Shown here: positions 1 to 8,939 of the stretch, piece by piece | Layout: the number at the start of each line of letters is the position of its first letter | Position numbering within the stretch: position 1 is the stretch's first letter | From: VRUE01 sp963702175 | GTDB lineage: Bacteria > Actinomycetota > Thermoleophilia > Solirubrobacterales > 70-9 | DNA length: 64,000 nt | NCBI GenBank assembly: GCA_963702175.1 | Contig: OY969721.1 | Location: forward strand, 1,488,001-1,552,000 | Direction of reading: 5' to 3' | The notes under the pieces: model-generated | Database searches by the model: none | The model's input: only the letters and a program-made list of their open reading frames with translations | What the model was told of the DNA's origin: nothing | Position numbers and translations under genes: made by a program

Positions 1-1
1 C

Positions 2-679
2 GGGCCGCTGTTCGGCGCGCCGCCCCAGGACAACCCGACGATGCCGGATAACCCAGCTGCTGAAGGTGGGTGGCCAGGCTCCGGGCAATCCGTCCCGGCA
101 AGGGTCCGGGGAGGCGGACTGGAGCGGATCTCCCGACGAGCGGCTCGCTATCTGCGACGCGCCGACGGTAGCGGCGACGATTGGGCAGAGCTGGCGCTCG
201 CCCTGCGTAGCGGCCGCGACCCCTCGGGCGCGGCACGACACCTCGGCGAACGCCTGCGCGCGCTGTCCGGTAAGGCCCAGAGCAACGATGTCGACTCCAC
301 TGCGCTCGCCGCCTGGGCGCTGGAGATGCGCGGCCAGCACGCGCGGGCGCGGCGAGCCGCGATCTGGGTGCGCTCCGCCCAGGCCGCCGACGGCGGCTTC
401 CCGACCACGCCGGGCGGCAACTCGAACGCGCAGAGCACCGGAGTCGCCCTGATAGGGCTGCGGGTCGCCGGGCTAGGGCCGCGTCCCACTCCGACTCCGG
501 ACGGGCCCACTCCGCTCGACTACCTCGCCTCCCTCGCCCGCCGCGACGGCTCGATCGCCTATGCCCGCAACAGTTCCCCCACCCCGGTCTGGACCACGGC
601 ACAGGCCCTGCTCGGCCTGACGACACGGGCGCGGCTGCTCGGCTTGGACGCCCGCCGCACCTCCAGCCGAATACGCTGA
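2..679 (+). CDS. C-terminal part of a prenyltransferase/squalene-oxidase repeat-like protein (5' end outside window)
   Basis: The frame is open to the left edge of the window, so this is probably the end of a longer gene; the first internal ATG is at 41. The visible part has alpha/alpha-toroid features seen in terpene cyclase/prenyltransferase-type repeat proteins: a D-S-T-A-L-A-A-W-A-L helix, then Q-A-A-D-G-G-F-P (about residues 113-120 counted from the ATG at 41) and an N-A-Q-S-T-G-V-A-L-I-G-L helix. The second Asp-Gly-Ser stretch near residue 170 looks like another repeat. No catalytic DxDD motif is visible, so cyclase activity is not supported; many actinobacterial members are exported proteins of unknown role. 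It ends 31 bp before fumC on the same strand. Confidence 0.6.
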   Translation, partial: GPLFGAPPQDNPTMPDNPAAEGGWPGSGQSVPARVRGGGLERISRRAARYLRRADGSGDDWAELALALRSGRDPSGAARHLGERLRALSGKAQSNDVDSTALAAWALEMRGQHARARRAAIWVRSAQAADGGFPTTPGGNSNAQSTGVALIGLRVAGLGPRPTPTPDGPTPLDYLASLARRDGSIAYARNSSPTPVWTTAQALLGLTTRARLLGLDARRTSSRIR

Positions 680-710
680 AGGCACCCACGAACTCGACGG
701 AGGCACGACT

Positions 711-2024
<1,314 letters not shown>

Positions 2025-2052
2025 GGAGCCTTAGCCTCCGATACCTGCTTTT

Positions 2053-2093
2053 ATCCTTGCATTTCTATATTTACGGTTCATAATTGCAAGGAT
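2053..2093 (+). promoter_or_regulatory. Inverted repeat with embedded promoter-like boxes over the start codon of the AAA_14 gene
   Basis: Perfect 9-bp arms ATCCTTGCA (2053-2061) and TGCAAGGAT (2085-2093) flank a 23-bp AT-rich spacer; the right arm runs into the ATG at 2092. TTGCAT (2057-2062) and TAATTG (2081-2086) lie 18 bp apart and could be -35 and -10 boxes, which would put transcription start at or near the ATG (leaderless). The layout suggests an autoregulatory operator; this is inference. Confidence 0.5.
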
Positions 2094-3255
2094 GCTCGCC
2101 AGGCGCGTCTCGACTGAAGTCTCTTCCCTGCTAGACCACAACCCAGCAGTTGCGCTGCTCGGCCCCCGTCAAGTAGGGAAGACGACGCTGGCCTCGGAGA
2201 TCGCTGGCGCCCACACCTCGACATACCTGGACCTCGAGTCGGCGGGCGATCGCGCGCGCCTTGCCGAGCCCGAACTCTATTTCGCGGACCATGCCGAAGA
2301 GCTGATCGTCCTCGACGAGATCCAACGTGCGCCGGGCCTGTTCGAGACAATGCGGGGGACGATCGATCGAGGCAGAAGGCGAGGCAAGGGAAATGGCCGC
2401 TTTCTCCTGCTCGGCTCCGCCGCCCTCGACCTGCTCGCACAATCTGGTGAGACCCTGGCGGGACGGATCGCCTATGTCGAGCTGGCGCCATTCGACATCA
2501 CCGAGGTCGGCCGCGAGCGGCTCGATGCGCTCTGGGTGCGCGGTGGCTTCCCCGAAAGCTTCCTCGCCGAGGACAACGAGATCGCCATGCGCTGGCGCAG
2601 CGACTTCATCCGCACCTATCTGGAGCGCGACATCCCGCAGCTCGGCCCCCGCATTCCGGCAGAGACGCTGCGTCGGTTGTGGACGATGCTCGCTCACAAC
2701 CAGGGTGGCCTGCTGAACGCGGCGCAGCTGGCCCGTGGGCTGGGTGTCAGCGGGGCCACCGTCGCTCACTACCTCGATCTAATGGTCGATCTGCTCCTGG
2801 TGCGGCGACTGCAACCACGTCTGACCAATGTGGGCAAGAGACTCGTGCGCTCGCCGAAGGTCTACGTGCGCGACAGCGGCCTCCTTCACGCGCTCCTAGG
2901 CCTTGCGGACAAGGACTCGGTGCTCGGGCACCCTGTTGCCGGCCTGAGCTGGGAGGGCATGGCAATCGAGAACATCCTCTCCGTCGTGAGCGACGGCGCC
3001 GAGGCGAGCTTCTACCGCACCAGCGGCGGCGCCGAGGTCGACCTCGTCCTCACCTGGCCCGACGGGACCGAGTGGGCGATCGAGGTCAAGCGCAGCCTGG
3101 CGCCGAAGGTCGAACGCGGCCTGCGTTCGGCGCTCTCCGACATCGAGCCGGAGCGTGCTTTCGTCGTCTACCCAGGCACAGAGCGCTTTCGCCTGACTGC
3201 CGACGTCGAAGCAATCGACGTCGGGGGACTGAGCGAGGCGATCGCACAGCGCTAG
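2092..3255 (+). CDS. AAA_14/DUF4143 family ATP-binding protein
   Basis: This 387-residue protein has the layout of the AAA_14-DUF4143 ATPases. Walker A G-P-R-Q-V-G-K-T-T is at residues 24-32, Walker B L-I-V-L-D-E-I-Q ends near residue 77, and the middle region has L-E-R-D-I-P-Q-L-G. A C-terminal DUF4143-like part carries E-V-D-L-V-L followed by A-I-E-V-K, the spacing of a PD-(D/E)xK-like nuclease core. The cellular role of the family is not settled; it is patchily distributed and often lies near toxin-antitoxin genes. Here it stands alone between fumC and a convergent metallophosphoesterase. A second, divergent member is at 56203-57447. The start overlaps an inverted repeat and there is no Shine-Dalgarno sequence, fitting leaderless translation. 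Confidence 0.88.
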   Translation: MLARRVSTEVSSLLDHNPAVALLGPRQVGKTTLASEIAGAHTSTYLDLESAGDRARLAEPELYFADHAEELIVLDEIQRAPGLFETMRGTIDRGRRRGKGNGRFLLLGSAALDLLAQSGETLAGRIAYVELAPFDITEVGRERLDALWVRGGFPESFLAEDNEIAMRWRSDFIRTYLERDIPQLGPRIPAETLRRLWTMLAHNQGGLLNAAQLARGLGVSGATVAHYLDLMVDLLLVRRLQPRLTNVGKRLVRSPKVYVRDSGLLHALLGLADKDSVLGHPVAGLSWEGMAIENILSVVSDGAEASFYRTSGGAEVDLVLTWPDGTEWAIEVKRSLAPKVERGLRSALSDIEPERAFVVYPGTERFRLTADVEAIDVGGLSEAIAQR

Positions 3256-3259
3256 GAGT

Positions 3260-3303
3260 GCATCCGATATTCACCCTGCCGGAGTGTGGTGAATATCGGA
3301 TGC
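3260..3303. terminator. Perfect 16-bp inverted repeat between convergent genes
   Basis: Arms 3260-3275 (GCATCCGATATTCACC) and 3288-3303 are exact reverse complements around a 12-nt loop. The element lies between the 3' ends of the AAA_14 ATPase gene and the metallophosphoesterase gene, so a bidirectional terminator is the simplest reading. There is no T-tract on either side and the arms are unusually long and only moderately GC-rich. Confidence 0.6.
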
Positions 3304-3312
3304 GCGACTTCG

Positions 3313-5187
3313 CTAGCGCGGGTCGGGCAGCAGCAGCTCGACGTTGCGGTCGTCGGCCTGGCCTTCGCCCGCCGGGGCGCCGGACTGGAGGTCGTTGAAC
3401 GACATCGTCCGGCCCGCCGAGGCAAGGTCGTTGAGGTCCATGCCCGAGGCCGGCGTGCCGGCGGGCGGCGCCGCCGACTGTCCGACGTGGTCGAGGATCG
3501 TGCCGAAGATCGAGATCGTCCCGTCCTCGTTGTCGAAGACCTCGAGCAGGCGGCTCTGCTGCGGCCAGTCCGCCTCGGCCGCGACCCGGATGCTCCAGAA
3601 GCCGCCTTTGCCACTCGGATTCGCGAACGGGTTGACGACGTTGTCGTGCGAGTGGCCGGCGACCCAGGCGATCGCGTTCGGGAACTGGTGCAGCAGGTTG
3701 ACCGCGTCGGCCTGCAGATGGATCGGCTGCGAGCTGCGCGGGTCGAGGTCGCAACCGGGGTTGATGTCGTGCCCGTGCGCGTCGGCGATCAGGCACAGCG
3801 GCGCCAGCTCGTCGGCGGCGTCTGCCGTGAGGCTCTCGGGCGCGTGGTGAGCGAAGATCACCACCAGCTCGTCGGCGGCGGTGGCCGCTTCCAGCTGGCC
3901 TTTCAGCCATTTGAACTGGGGGTCGTCGATGTTGCCGTCGGAGGTGGTGCTGCCGTTCGGGGTGACAATCGTGCCCGCCTCGGCGACGGTGTCGACGGAG
4001 ATGAACCGCATCCCCGGCGTCGGGGTCCACGAGTAGTAGCCGGCGGCGCCTTTCGAGGCGCTCTCCTGAGCCGGGTCGACGAAGTCGAAGCCGTGGCCGT
4101 CTTTCTGGGTGCCTTTTTTGAAGATTTCCTTGTACTGCTTCTTGGAGACGAACTGGCGTTTTGGATCTCCCGGCACGATGATCAGGTTTTTCGGGTTCGT
4201 CAGCAGGGTGCTGAGCAGGTTCGTCGGGTTGAGCAGCGAGGCGAGCAGAGCAGGTGCATTTTCGGGGTTGGAGACTGGGCCCATCGGCTTCAGACAGCCG
4301 GTCGCGACCTGCTCGAAGGCGGCGTTCGCCGCCGCGTTGCCCTGCACGAGCGCGTCATGGTTGCCGAAGGCGACGTAGGAGGGGATGTCGACGCCGCTCG
4401 CTTCGAAGGCTTCCTGCGCCTTGTCCATCAGGCCGGGGTATTTGGGCCAGGCGGCGTGCGGGCCGGCCGGGCTGTCGGGGTCGTAGAACTCGGGGAAGGG
4501 GCCCTCGAAGTAGTCGTCGTAGTCCTGGACCCCGGTGTAGCGGGCAGCCTCGGCGGCGCCCGGCACCAGCAGGTTCGGGCAGAGCAGGTGCGAGTAGGTT
4601 TTCTTGTTGACGCCACTGTTGGGGTTGAGCATGCCGCCCTCGAGCAGGGTGCGGACCCAGAGCGTCTCGTTGAGCTGCTGGCTGTCGGCCGAGTCGCCGG
4701 TGACGATCGAGAGGTCCATCGCGCTGCGCGCTCCGCTGCCATCTGCCACCGGGCTTTCCGCCGTGAACTGGTTGACCTGGCGAATCATCGCCTCGTCGAT
4801 CTGCGGGTTGAGCGCCTCCCACGGGCGCCATGCCGACCCGAAGGGGAGGTTGAGCGGGGTGGAGAGCGGGTCGATGATCTCGACCCGCGCCGGCGACTCC
4901 TCGTCGGCGAGCTGGAAGTCGGAGAGCTGGCCAAAATAGACCAGCGAGGTGCGAGTTTCGGCGCGGTTCGCGCCGGCCGTGCCCAGTTCCTGGCGCACGG
5001 TGTAGGGCTCGCCTTCACCGAGCTGGAGGAAGCGATAGGCGCCGGGCGCGGCGGGGACGACCCGCTGTTCCAGCGTCGTCTGTCCTTCCGTGTCAGACGG
5101 GGCTGCCGTTGCAGCGGTCGCGACGATTCCAGCGGTGGCGAGCACCGCCACCAGGACGATGACCTTGGACCTCGCGACTCCCAGCAT
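3313..5187 (-). CDS. Exported calcineurin-like metallophosphoesterase (TIGR03767-like, actinobacterial type)
   Basis: A 624-residue exported phosphoesterase of unknown substrate. The ATG at 5187 is preferred over the upstream in-frame ATG at 5211 because GGGAGG lies 5 nt before it and the protein then starts with a clean signal peptide (hydrophobic V-I-V-L-V-A-V-L-A-T, then A-T-A-A). Metal-site motifs are visible in order: Q-L-S-D-F-Q near the N-terminus (Asp-x-His variant with Gln), G-D-S-A-D-S, G-N-H-D in the middle, an A-H-H-A segment and G-H-S-H near the C-terminal third. Family members are about this long. The neighbour upstream on the same strand is an aldehyde dehydrogenase, separated by about 80 bp. 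Confidence 0.88.
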   Translation of the reverse strand: MLGVARSKVIVLVAVLATAGIVATAATAAPSDTEGQTTLEQRVVPAAPGAYRFLQLGEGEPYTVRQELGTAGANRAETRTSLVYFGQLSDFQLADEESPARVEIIDPLSTPLNLPFGSAWRPWEALNPQIDEAMIRQVNQFTAESPVADGSGARSAMDLSIVTGDSADSQQLNETLWVRTLLEGGMLNPNSGVNKKTYSHLLCPNLLVPGAAEAARYTGVQDYDDYFEGPFPEFYDPDSPAGPHAAWPKYPGLMDKAQEAFEASGVDIPSYVAFGNHDALVQGNAAANAAFEQVATGCLKPMGPVSNPENAPALLASLLNPTNLLSTLLTNPKNLIIVPGDPKRQFVSKKQYKEIFKKGTQKDGHGFDFVDPAQESASKGAAGYYSWTPTPGMRFISVDTVAEAGTIVTPNGSTTSDGNIDDPQFKWLKGQLEAATAADELVVIFAHHAPESLTADAADELAPLCLIADAHGHDINPGCDLDPRSSQPIHLQADAVNLLHQFPNAIAWVAGHSHDNVVNPFANPSGKGGFWSIRVAAEADWPQQSRLLEVFDNEDGTISIFGTILDHVGQSAAPPAGTPASGMDLNDLASAGRTMSFNDLQSGAPAGEGQADDRNVELLLPDPR

Positions 5188-5266
5188 CGACGCCTCCCAA
5201 CGTTCGATCAAGACTTATTAAGTGAGCGAGGCTACCAAATATTTTGTAGTGAAGCTCCTCGAGCTT

Positions 5267-6712
5267 TCAGCCCTGCAGGGTGACGAAGCGCTCCTCTGTC
5301 AGCTCGATCACCGCGTAAGCAGGGCCCTCACGGGTGTTGCCCGAGTCCTTGGCGCCGCCGTAGGGCATCTGGTCGGCGCGGAAGGTGGGGACCTCGTTGA
5401 TCAGGACGCCGCCGAACTCGAGCGTCTCGGCTGCCTCGAGGCCGCGGCCGACGTCGCGGGTGAAGACACCGGCCTGGAGGCCGAACTTGGAGTCGTTCGC
5501 CATCCGCAGCGCCTCGGCGAAGTCCGAGTAGCGGTTGATGGTTGCCACCGGCCCAAAGATCTCCTCGCACCAGACCTTGGCGTCGCGGGGCGGGCCGGCA
5601 AGCAGGGTCGGCGCCAGGCAGCGGCCCTCGTCGACCAGCTCGCCGCCGGTGAGCAGCTCGGCGCCGGCGGCCACGGCCTCGTCGACCCACTGCTTGACCC
5701 GGTCGCGGTCGTCGGGCGAGATCAGCGGGCCGACGTCGGTCTCGGGGTCGAGCGGGTCGCCGACCCGCAGCGCCTCGGCGTTGGTGACCAGGCGCTCGGT
5801 AAAGGCGTCGGCGATCTCCTCGTGAACCAGCACCCGTTGGATCGAGATGCAGCTCTGCCCGGCGTGGGAGAAGGCATGCAGCTTCGCCTTGTCGGCCGCC
5901 GTCTCCCAGTCACCATCGGAGTGGACGATCAGCGGCGCGTTCGAGCCCAGCTCCAGGTTGACCTTCTTGTGGGGAACGCGGCTGCGTATCCCCCAGCCGA
6001 CCTTGGAGGAACCGGTGAAGGTGAGCGCGCGGGTCAGCTCGTGCTCGACGATCGCGTTGCCAACCTCCGAGCCGGGGCCGGGGATGACGCTGAGCCAGCC
6101 GTCGGGCAGGCCGGCCTCGGCCAGCACCTCGGCCAGCTTCAGCGCCGAGATCGGCGTCTGGCCGGCCGGCTTGAGGACGATGGCGTTGCCGGCGGCGATC
6201 GCCGGCCCCAGCTTGTGGGCGACGAGGTTGAGCGGGAAGTTGAAGGGGCTGATCGCGCCGACCACGCCGTAGGGGACGCGCAGCATCACGCCGAGCTTGC
6301 CCGCGCCCGAGGCGGAGGCCTCCATCGGCACCGTCCCGCCGGTCAGCTTGCGCGCCTCGACCGCGGAGAAGGTCAGCGTGTCGACGCAGCGCGCCGCCTC
6401 TACCTGGGCGGTCTTCAGCGGCTTGCCAGCCTCAGCGGCGATCGCCAGCGCGAGGTCGTCGATCCGCTCGCCGACCAGCTCGGCGGCGCGGTCGAGGACA
6501 GCGGCCCGCTCGTGTTGGGGGAAATTGACGGACTCGAACGCCTCCTGGGCCGCCTTGGCGGCACGGTCGACAAGCGCCGCGTCGCCCTGGGCGACTCGAC
6601 CGACCGGGGTCCCGTCATAGGGGCTGAGCACCTCGCCCCAGGCGCCGGTCTCGACCCACTCGCCGGCTACGAGGAGCTTGTGATCGGTCGCTTGCACCGC
6701 TTGCGTCGCCAT
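5267..6712 (-). CDS. NAD(P)-dependent aldehyde dehydrogenase
   Basis: A 481-residue aldehyde dehydrogenase superfamily enzyme, oxidising an aldehyde to the acid with NAD(P)+. Visible signatures are the cofactor-site S-P-F-N-F-P-L-N, the F-T-G-S-S-K-V-G turn, the general-base Glu in L-E-L-G-S-N-A-P, and the nucleophilic Cys in H-A-G-Q-S-C-I-S-I-Q. The C-terminal P-Y-G-G-A-K-D-S-G-N segment is also typical. It resembles the lactaldehyde/phosphonoacetaldehyde-type branch more than betaine-aldehyde enzymes, but substrate cannot be assigned. A short hairpin (AAGCTC / GAGCTT, 5252-5266) directly follows the stop and may act as a weak terminator. Confidence 0.93.
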   Translation of the reverse strand: MATQAVQATDHKLLVAGEWVETGAWGEVLSPYDGTPVGRVAQGDAALVDRAAKAAQEAFESVNFPQHERAAVLDRAAELVGERIDDLALAIAAEAGKPLKTAQVEAARCVDTLTFSAVEARKLTGGTVPMEASASGAGKLGVMLRVPYGVVGAISPFNFPLNLVAHKLGPAIAAGNAIVLKPAGQTPISALKLAEVLAEAGLPDGWLSVIPGPGSEVGNAIVEHELTRALTFTGSSKVGWGIRSRVPHKKVNLELGSNAPLIVHSDGDWETAADKAKLHAFSHAGQSCISIQRVLVHEEIADAFTERLVTNAEALRVGDPLDPETDVGPLISPDDRDRVKQWVDEAVAAGAELLTGGELVDEGRCLAPTLLAGPPRDAKVWCEEIFGPVATINRYSDFAEALRMANDSKFGLQAGVFTRDVGRGLEAAETLEFGGVLINEVPTFRADQMPYGGAKDSGNTREGPAYAVIELTEERFVTLQG

Positions 6713-6812
6713 GCCCAGTCTCCTCTCGGTCGCTTGATTTCAGCCTAGAGCAGGCCGCTACTCGTGCAAGGCGAATCTGTTCCGACGAAGATGCGTCGTC
6801 CCACCGACAACC

Positions 6813-6853
6813 GAAGGCGCTTTTGTCTCCCTATGGGCGACAAAAGCGCCTTC
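6813..6853. repeat. Palindromic element with 15-bp perfect arms overlapping the SpoIID-like gene start
   Basis: Arms GAAGGCGCTTTTGTC (6813-6827) and its exact complement (6839-6853) enclose an 11-nt loop TCCCTATGGGC; CCC/GGG inside the loop can extend the hairpin to a TAT triloop. The putative ATG at 6833 lies in the loop. The centre TTTGTC-CCCTATGG-ACAAA is shared, in the opposite orientation, with the palindrome at 32267-32312, so the two probably belong to one repeat family. Confidence 0.65.
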
Positions 6854-7954
6854 CTCGCCCTCGTACTCGCGCTGTTGCTTCCGGCGAATGCCAGCGCGAG
6901 CGTCTCCTGGGTCGTCGAAGGGCGCGGCTTCGGCCACGGGGTCGGGATGAGCCAGTACGGCGCCTACGGCTACGCCAAGCACGGCAAGGACCACCGCTTC
7001 ATCCTCAGCCACTACTACTCGGGGACCACGCTCGGCAAGCTGACCGGCACCCGCGTCGTCCGTGTCCTGGTCGGCATCGACCCCGGCGACGTCGGCTTCA
7101 GCGGCGCGAGCAGCGCCTGCGGGCGCGCCCTCTCGCCCGAACAGAGCTACCAGGCCCACCGCAGCGGTCGCAGCGTCAAGCTGCGCACCTCGTCCGGCAG
7201 GCCGTTGACCAACTGCGGCGCCAAGCTGCGTGCCGCCGGCAGCGGCACGATCGAGATCGACGGGGCCGTCTACCGCGGCGCGCTCGAGGTGGTCCCTACA
7301 GCCAGCGACGCCGGGTCGCTGAACGCGGTCAACGCGGTGCCGATTGACCAGTATGTGAAGGGCGTGATCCCCAACGAGTCGCCCTCCTCATGGCCGATGG
7401 CGGCGCTGCGGGCCCAGGCAGTGGCGGCGCGCTCCTTCGCCCTCACCACCCAGGTCGGCGGCAACGGCTTCGACCTCTACGACGACACCCGCAGCCAGGT
7501 CTACAAGGGGATGGCGAGCGAGACCGCGCGCGGCAACCGCGCTACCACCGAGACCCGGGGCGAAGTCGTCCTCTACCGCGGCGAGGTCGCCCAGACCTTC
7601 TTCTCCGCCTGCTCCGGCGGCCAAACCGAGAACGTCGAGAACGTCTTCTTCGGCACGCCGGTCCCCTACCTGGTCGGTGTCCCCGACCCCTACGACTACG
7701 AGTGCCCGCTGCACACCTGGACCCTGCGCTTCAGCGGCGCCGAGATCAGTGCCGAGCTGGGCTCCTACCTCGACGGCCGCCTCGAGCGCGTCGCGATCGT
7801 CCAGCGCGGCGCCTCGCCGCGGATCGTCTGGGCGCGCCTCCACGGCAGCGGCGGCACGACCAAAATTCGCGGCGACCAGCTCGCCGCGGCGCTTGGCGGC
7901 TATGACCGCTGGATGACCTTCAAAAAGGTCGTCGAGGATCAGCCGTCGGGATAG
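6833..7954 (+). CDS. SpoIID/LytB-domain exported protein
   Basis: SpoIID-type proteins are lytic-transglycosylase-like or amidase-activator proteins acting on peptidoglycan outside the membrane. From the ATG at 6833 the product has 373 residues with a hydrophobic leader (F-L-A-L-V-L-A-L-L-L, then A-N-A-S-A-S). The mature part begins with G-R-G-F-G-H-G-V-G-M-S-Q-Y-G-A, the hallmark of the family, and later has I-D-Q-Y-V-K-G-V-I-P-N-E and A-L-R-A-Q-A-V-A-A-R-S-F-A-L. D-T-R-S-Q-V-Y and C-S-G-G-Q-T-E-N are also typical. An ATG at 6791 would add 14 mostly basic residues before the leader and is equally possible. The gene stands alone, facing a convergent gene that overlaps its 3' end by 16 bp. Confidence 0.85.
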   Translation: MGDKSAFLALVLALLLPANASASVSWVVEGRGFGHGVGMSQYGAYGYAKHGKDHRFILSHYYSGTTLGKLTGTRVVRVLVGIDPGDVGFSGASSACGRALSPEQSYQAHRSGRSVKLRTSSGRPLTNCGAKLRAAGSGTIEIDGAVYRGALEVVPTASDAGSLNAVNAVPIDQYVKGVIPNESPSSWPMAALRAQAVAARSFALTTQVGGNGFDLYDDTRSQVYKGMASETARGNRATTETRGEVVLYRGEVAQTFFSACSGGQTENVENVFFGTPVPYLVGVPDPYDYECPLHTWTLRFSGAEISAELGSYLDGRLERVAIVQRGASPRIVWARLHGSGGTTKIRGDQLAAALGGYDRWMTFKKVVEDQPSG

Positions 7955-8928
7955 GGCTGGACCGGGATGCCGTGGTCGGTCTCGTGCATCCCCAGCTCGT
8001 AGGCGGCGCCGGCCGTGAGGGTCAGCTGGCGCGCCGGGCGTGCGGGCTGTTCGACCGTCAGCTCGAGGTCGGCAACCGAGCAGTTGATCGTGTTGTGCTC
8101 GGGCCCCTTCGGGTCGGCGTAGACCCAGCCGACAAAGTCCTTCTTGGGGGCGGAGACGCGGCCGCGGACGACGACGTCCTTGCCGGGCAGGACGAAGGAG
8201 CAGGCCCCTGCCGACTCCTCGATCGACGCGGCGCGGATCTTGCCGAAGCCGCCGAGGCGGTGCGCCACACCGTCGAGCAGCAGCATCCCCGACGGGATCC
8301 AGGGGGTAGTCCAGGAGCCGAGCTTGATCCGGGCCGCGCCAGCGTCGAAGTAGGTGCCGTTCGCTCCCTCGAATCCGGTTCCCTCCAGCCAGACCCAGCG
8401 CTCGGCGTGCTCGCTGCCCCAGTTGTGACCGATCATCCCCGGCCAGCCGGAGAGCTCGATCGTCTCGCCGCTGATCTCGAGCCGGCCGTCGAAGCGCGCG
8501 TCCGGGTAGGGAGCGACGAACTTGGTGCGCGGCACAGGCGCCTCGTAGAGCCAGTCGGCAGGCAGGTACTTACAGGGCTCGGTGTCGCCGGAGAAGCTGA
8601 AGTCCCAAGAGGCCTGGAGCGCGTCGGTCTCGATCGCTCCCTGCGCCCGGCCCGGGCCGATCTCGGCCTCGGCGACGCGGATCCAGGAGCCAGCCGGGGC
8701 GGAGAGCTGCGCCTCGGGCACGGTCAGCTTGGTCGCCCGCGGGCCGTCCGCGTCGCGGTTGAAGAGCGTGAACCAGATCGAGCCTTTCGCTTCGCCCCCC
8801 GGCTGCTTGTGGACCGTGTGCCGGATCCAGATCCCCTGTCCTCCGCCAGGCCGGCAAGCCTTGATGTAGAAGCTCTCGTAGTGGCCGGCCTTGACGGCGA
8901 CCCGCGGAAACCTCGCTCCCTGATCCAT
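7939..8928 (-). CDS. CrtC/AttH-like lipocalin-fold protein
   Basis: A 329-residue protein without signal peptide. It resembles the hydroxyneurosporene synthase/AttH/tocopherol-cyclase-like beta-barrel group: an N-terminal W-I-R-H-T-V-H segment, alternating strands, and a central P-G-M-I-G-H-N-W-G-S-E-H-A-E-R-W-V-W-L-E motif of the kind found in that fold. Function in actinobacterial members is not established; lipid or terpenoid modification is a guess from the fold. The ATG at 8928 follows the ychF stop by 11 bp, so it is probably the last gene of a PAP2-ychF operon. Its 3' end overlaps the convergent SpoIID-like gene. Confidence 0.6.
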   Translation of the reverse strand: MDQGARFPRVAVKAGHYESFYIKACRPGGGQGIWIRHTVHKQPGGEAKGSIWFTLFNRDADGPRATKLTVPEAQLSAPAGSWIRVAEAEIGPGRAQGAIETDALQASWDFSFSGDTEPCKYLPADWLYEAPVPRTKFVAPYPDARFDGRLEISGETIELSGWPGMIGHNWGSEHAERWVWLEGTGFEGANGTYFDAGAARIKLGSWTTPWIPSGMLLLDGVAHRLGGFGKIRAASIEESAGACSFVLPGKDVVVRGRVSAPKKDFVGWVYADPKGPEHNTINCSVADLELTVEQPARPARQLTLTAGAAYELGMHETDHGIPVQPYPDG

Positions 8929-8939
8929 GGCCGCTGACG

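Noticed and set aside
3286..5283. A 665-codon plus-strand reading frame opposite the metallophosphoesterase
   Set aside because: It is antisense to a gene with signal peptide, good ribosome site and family motifs; the translation is Arg/Val/Gly/Asp noise typical of GC-rich shadow frames.
5222..6748. A 508-codon plus-strand frame opposite the aldehyde dehydrogenase
   Set aside because: It mirrors the aldehyde dehydrogenase on the other strand and shows no domain or motif.
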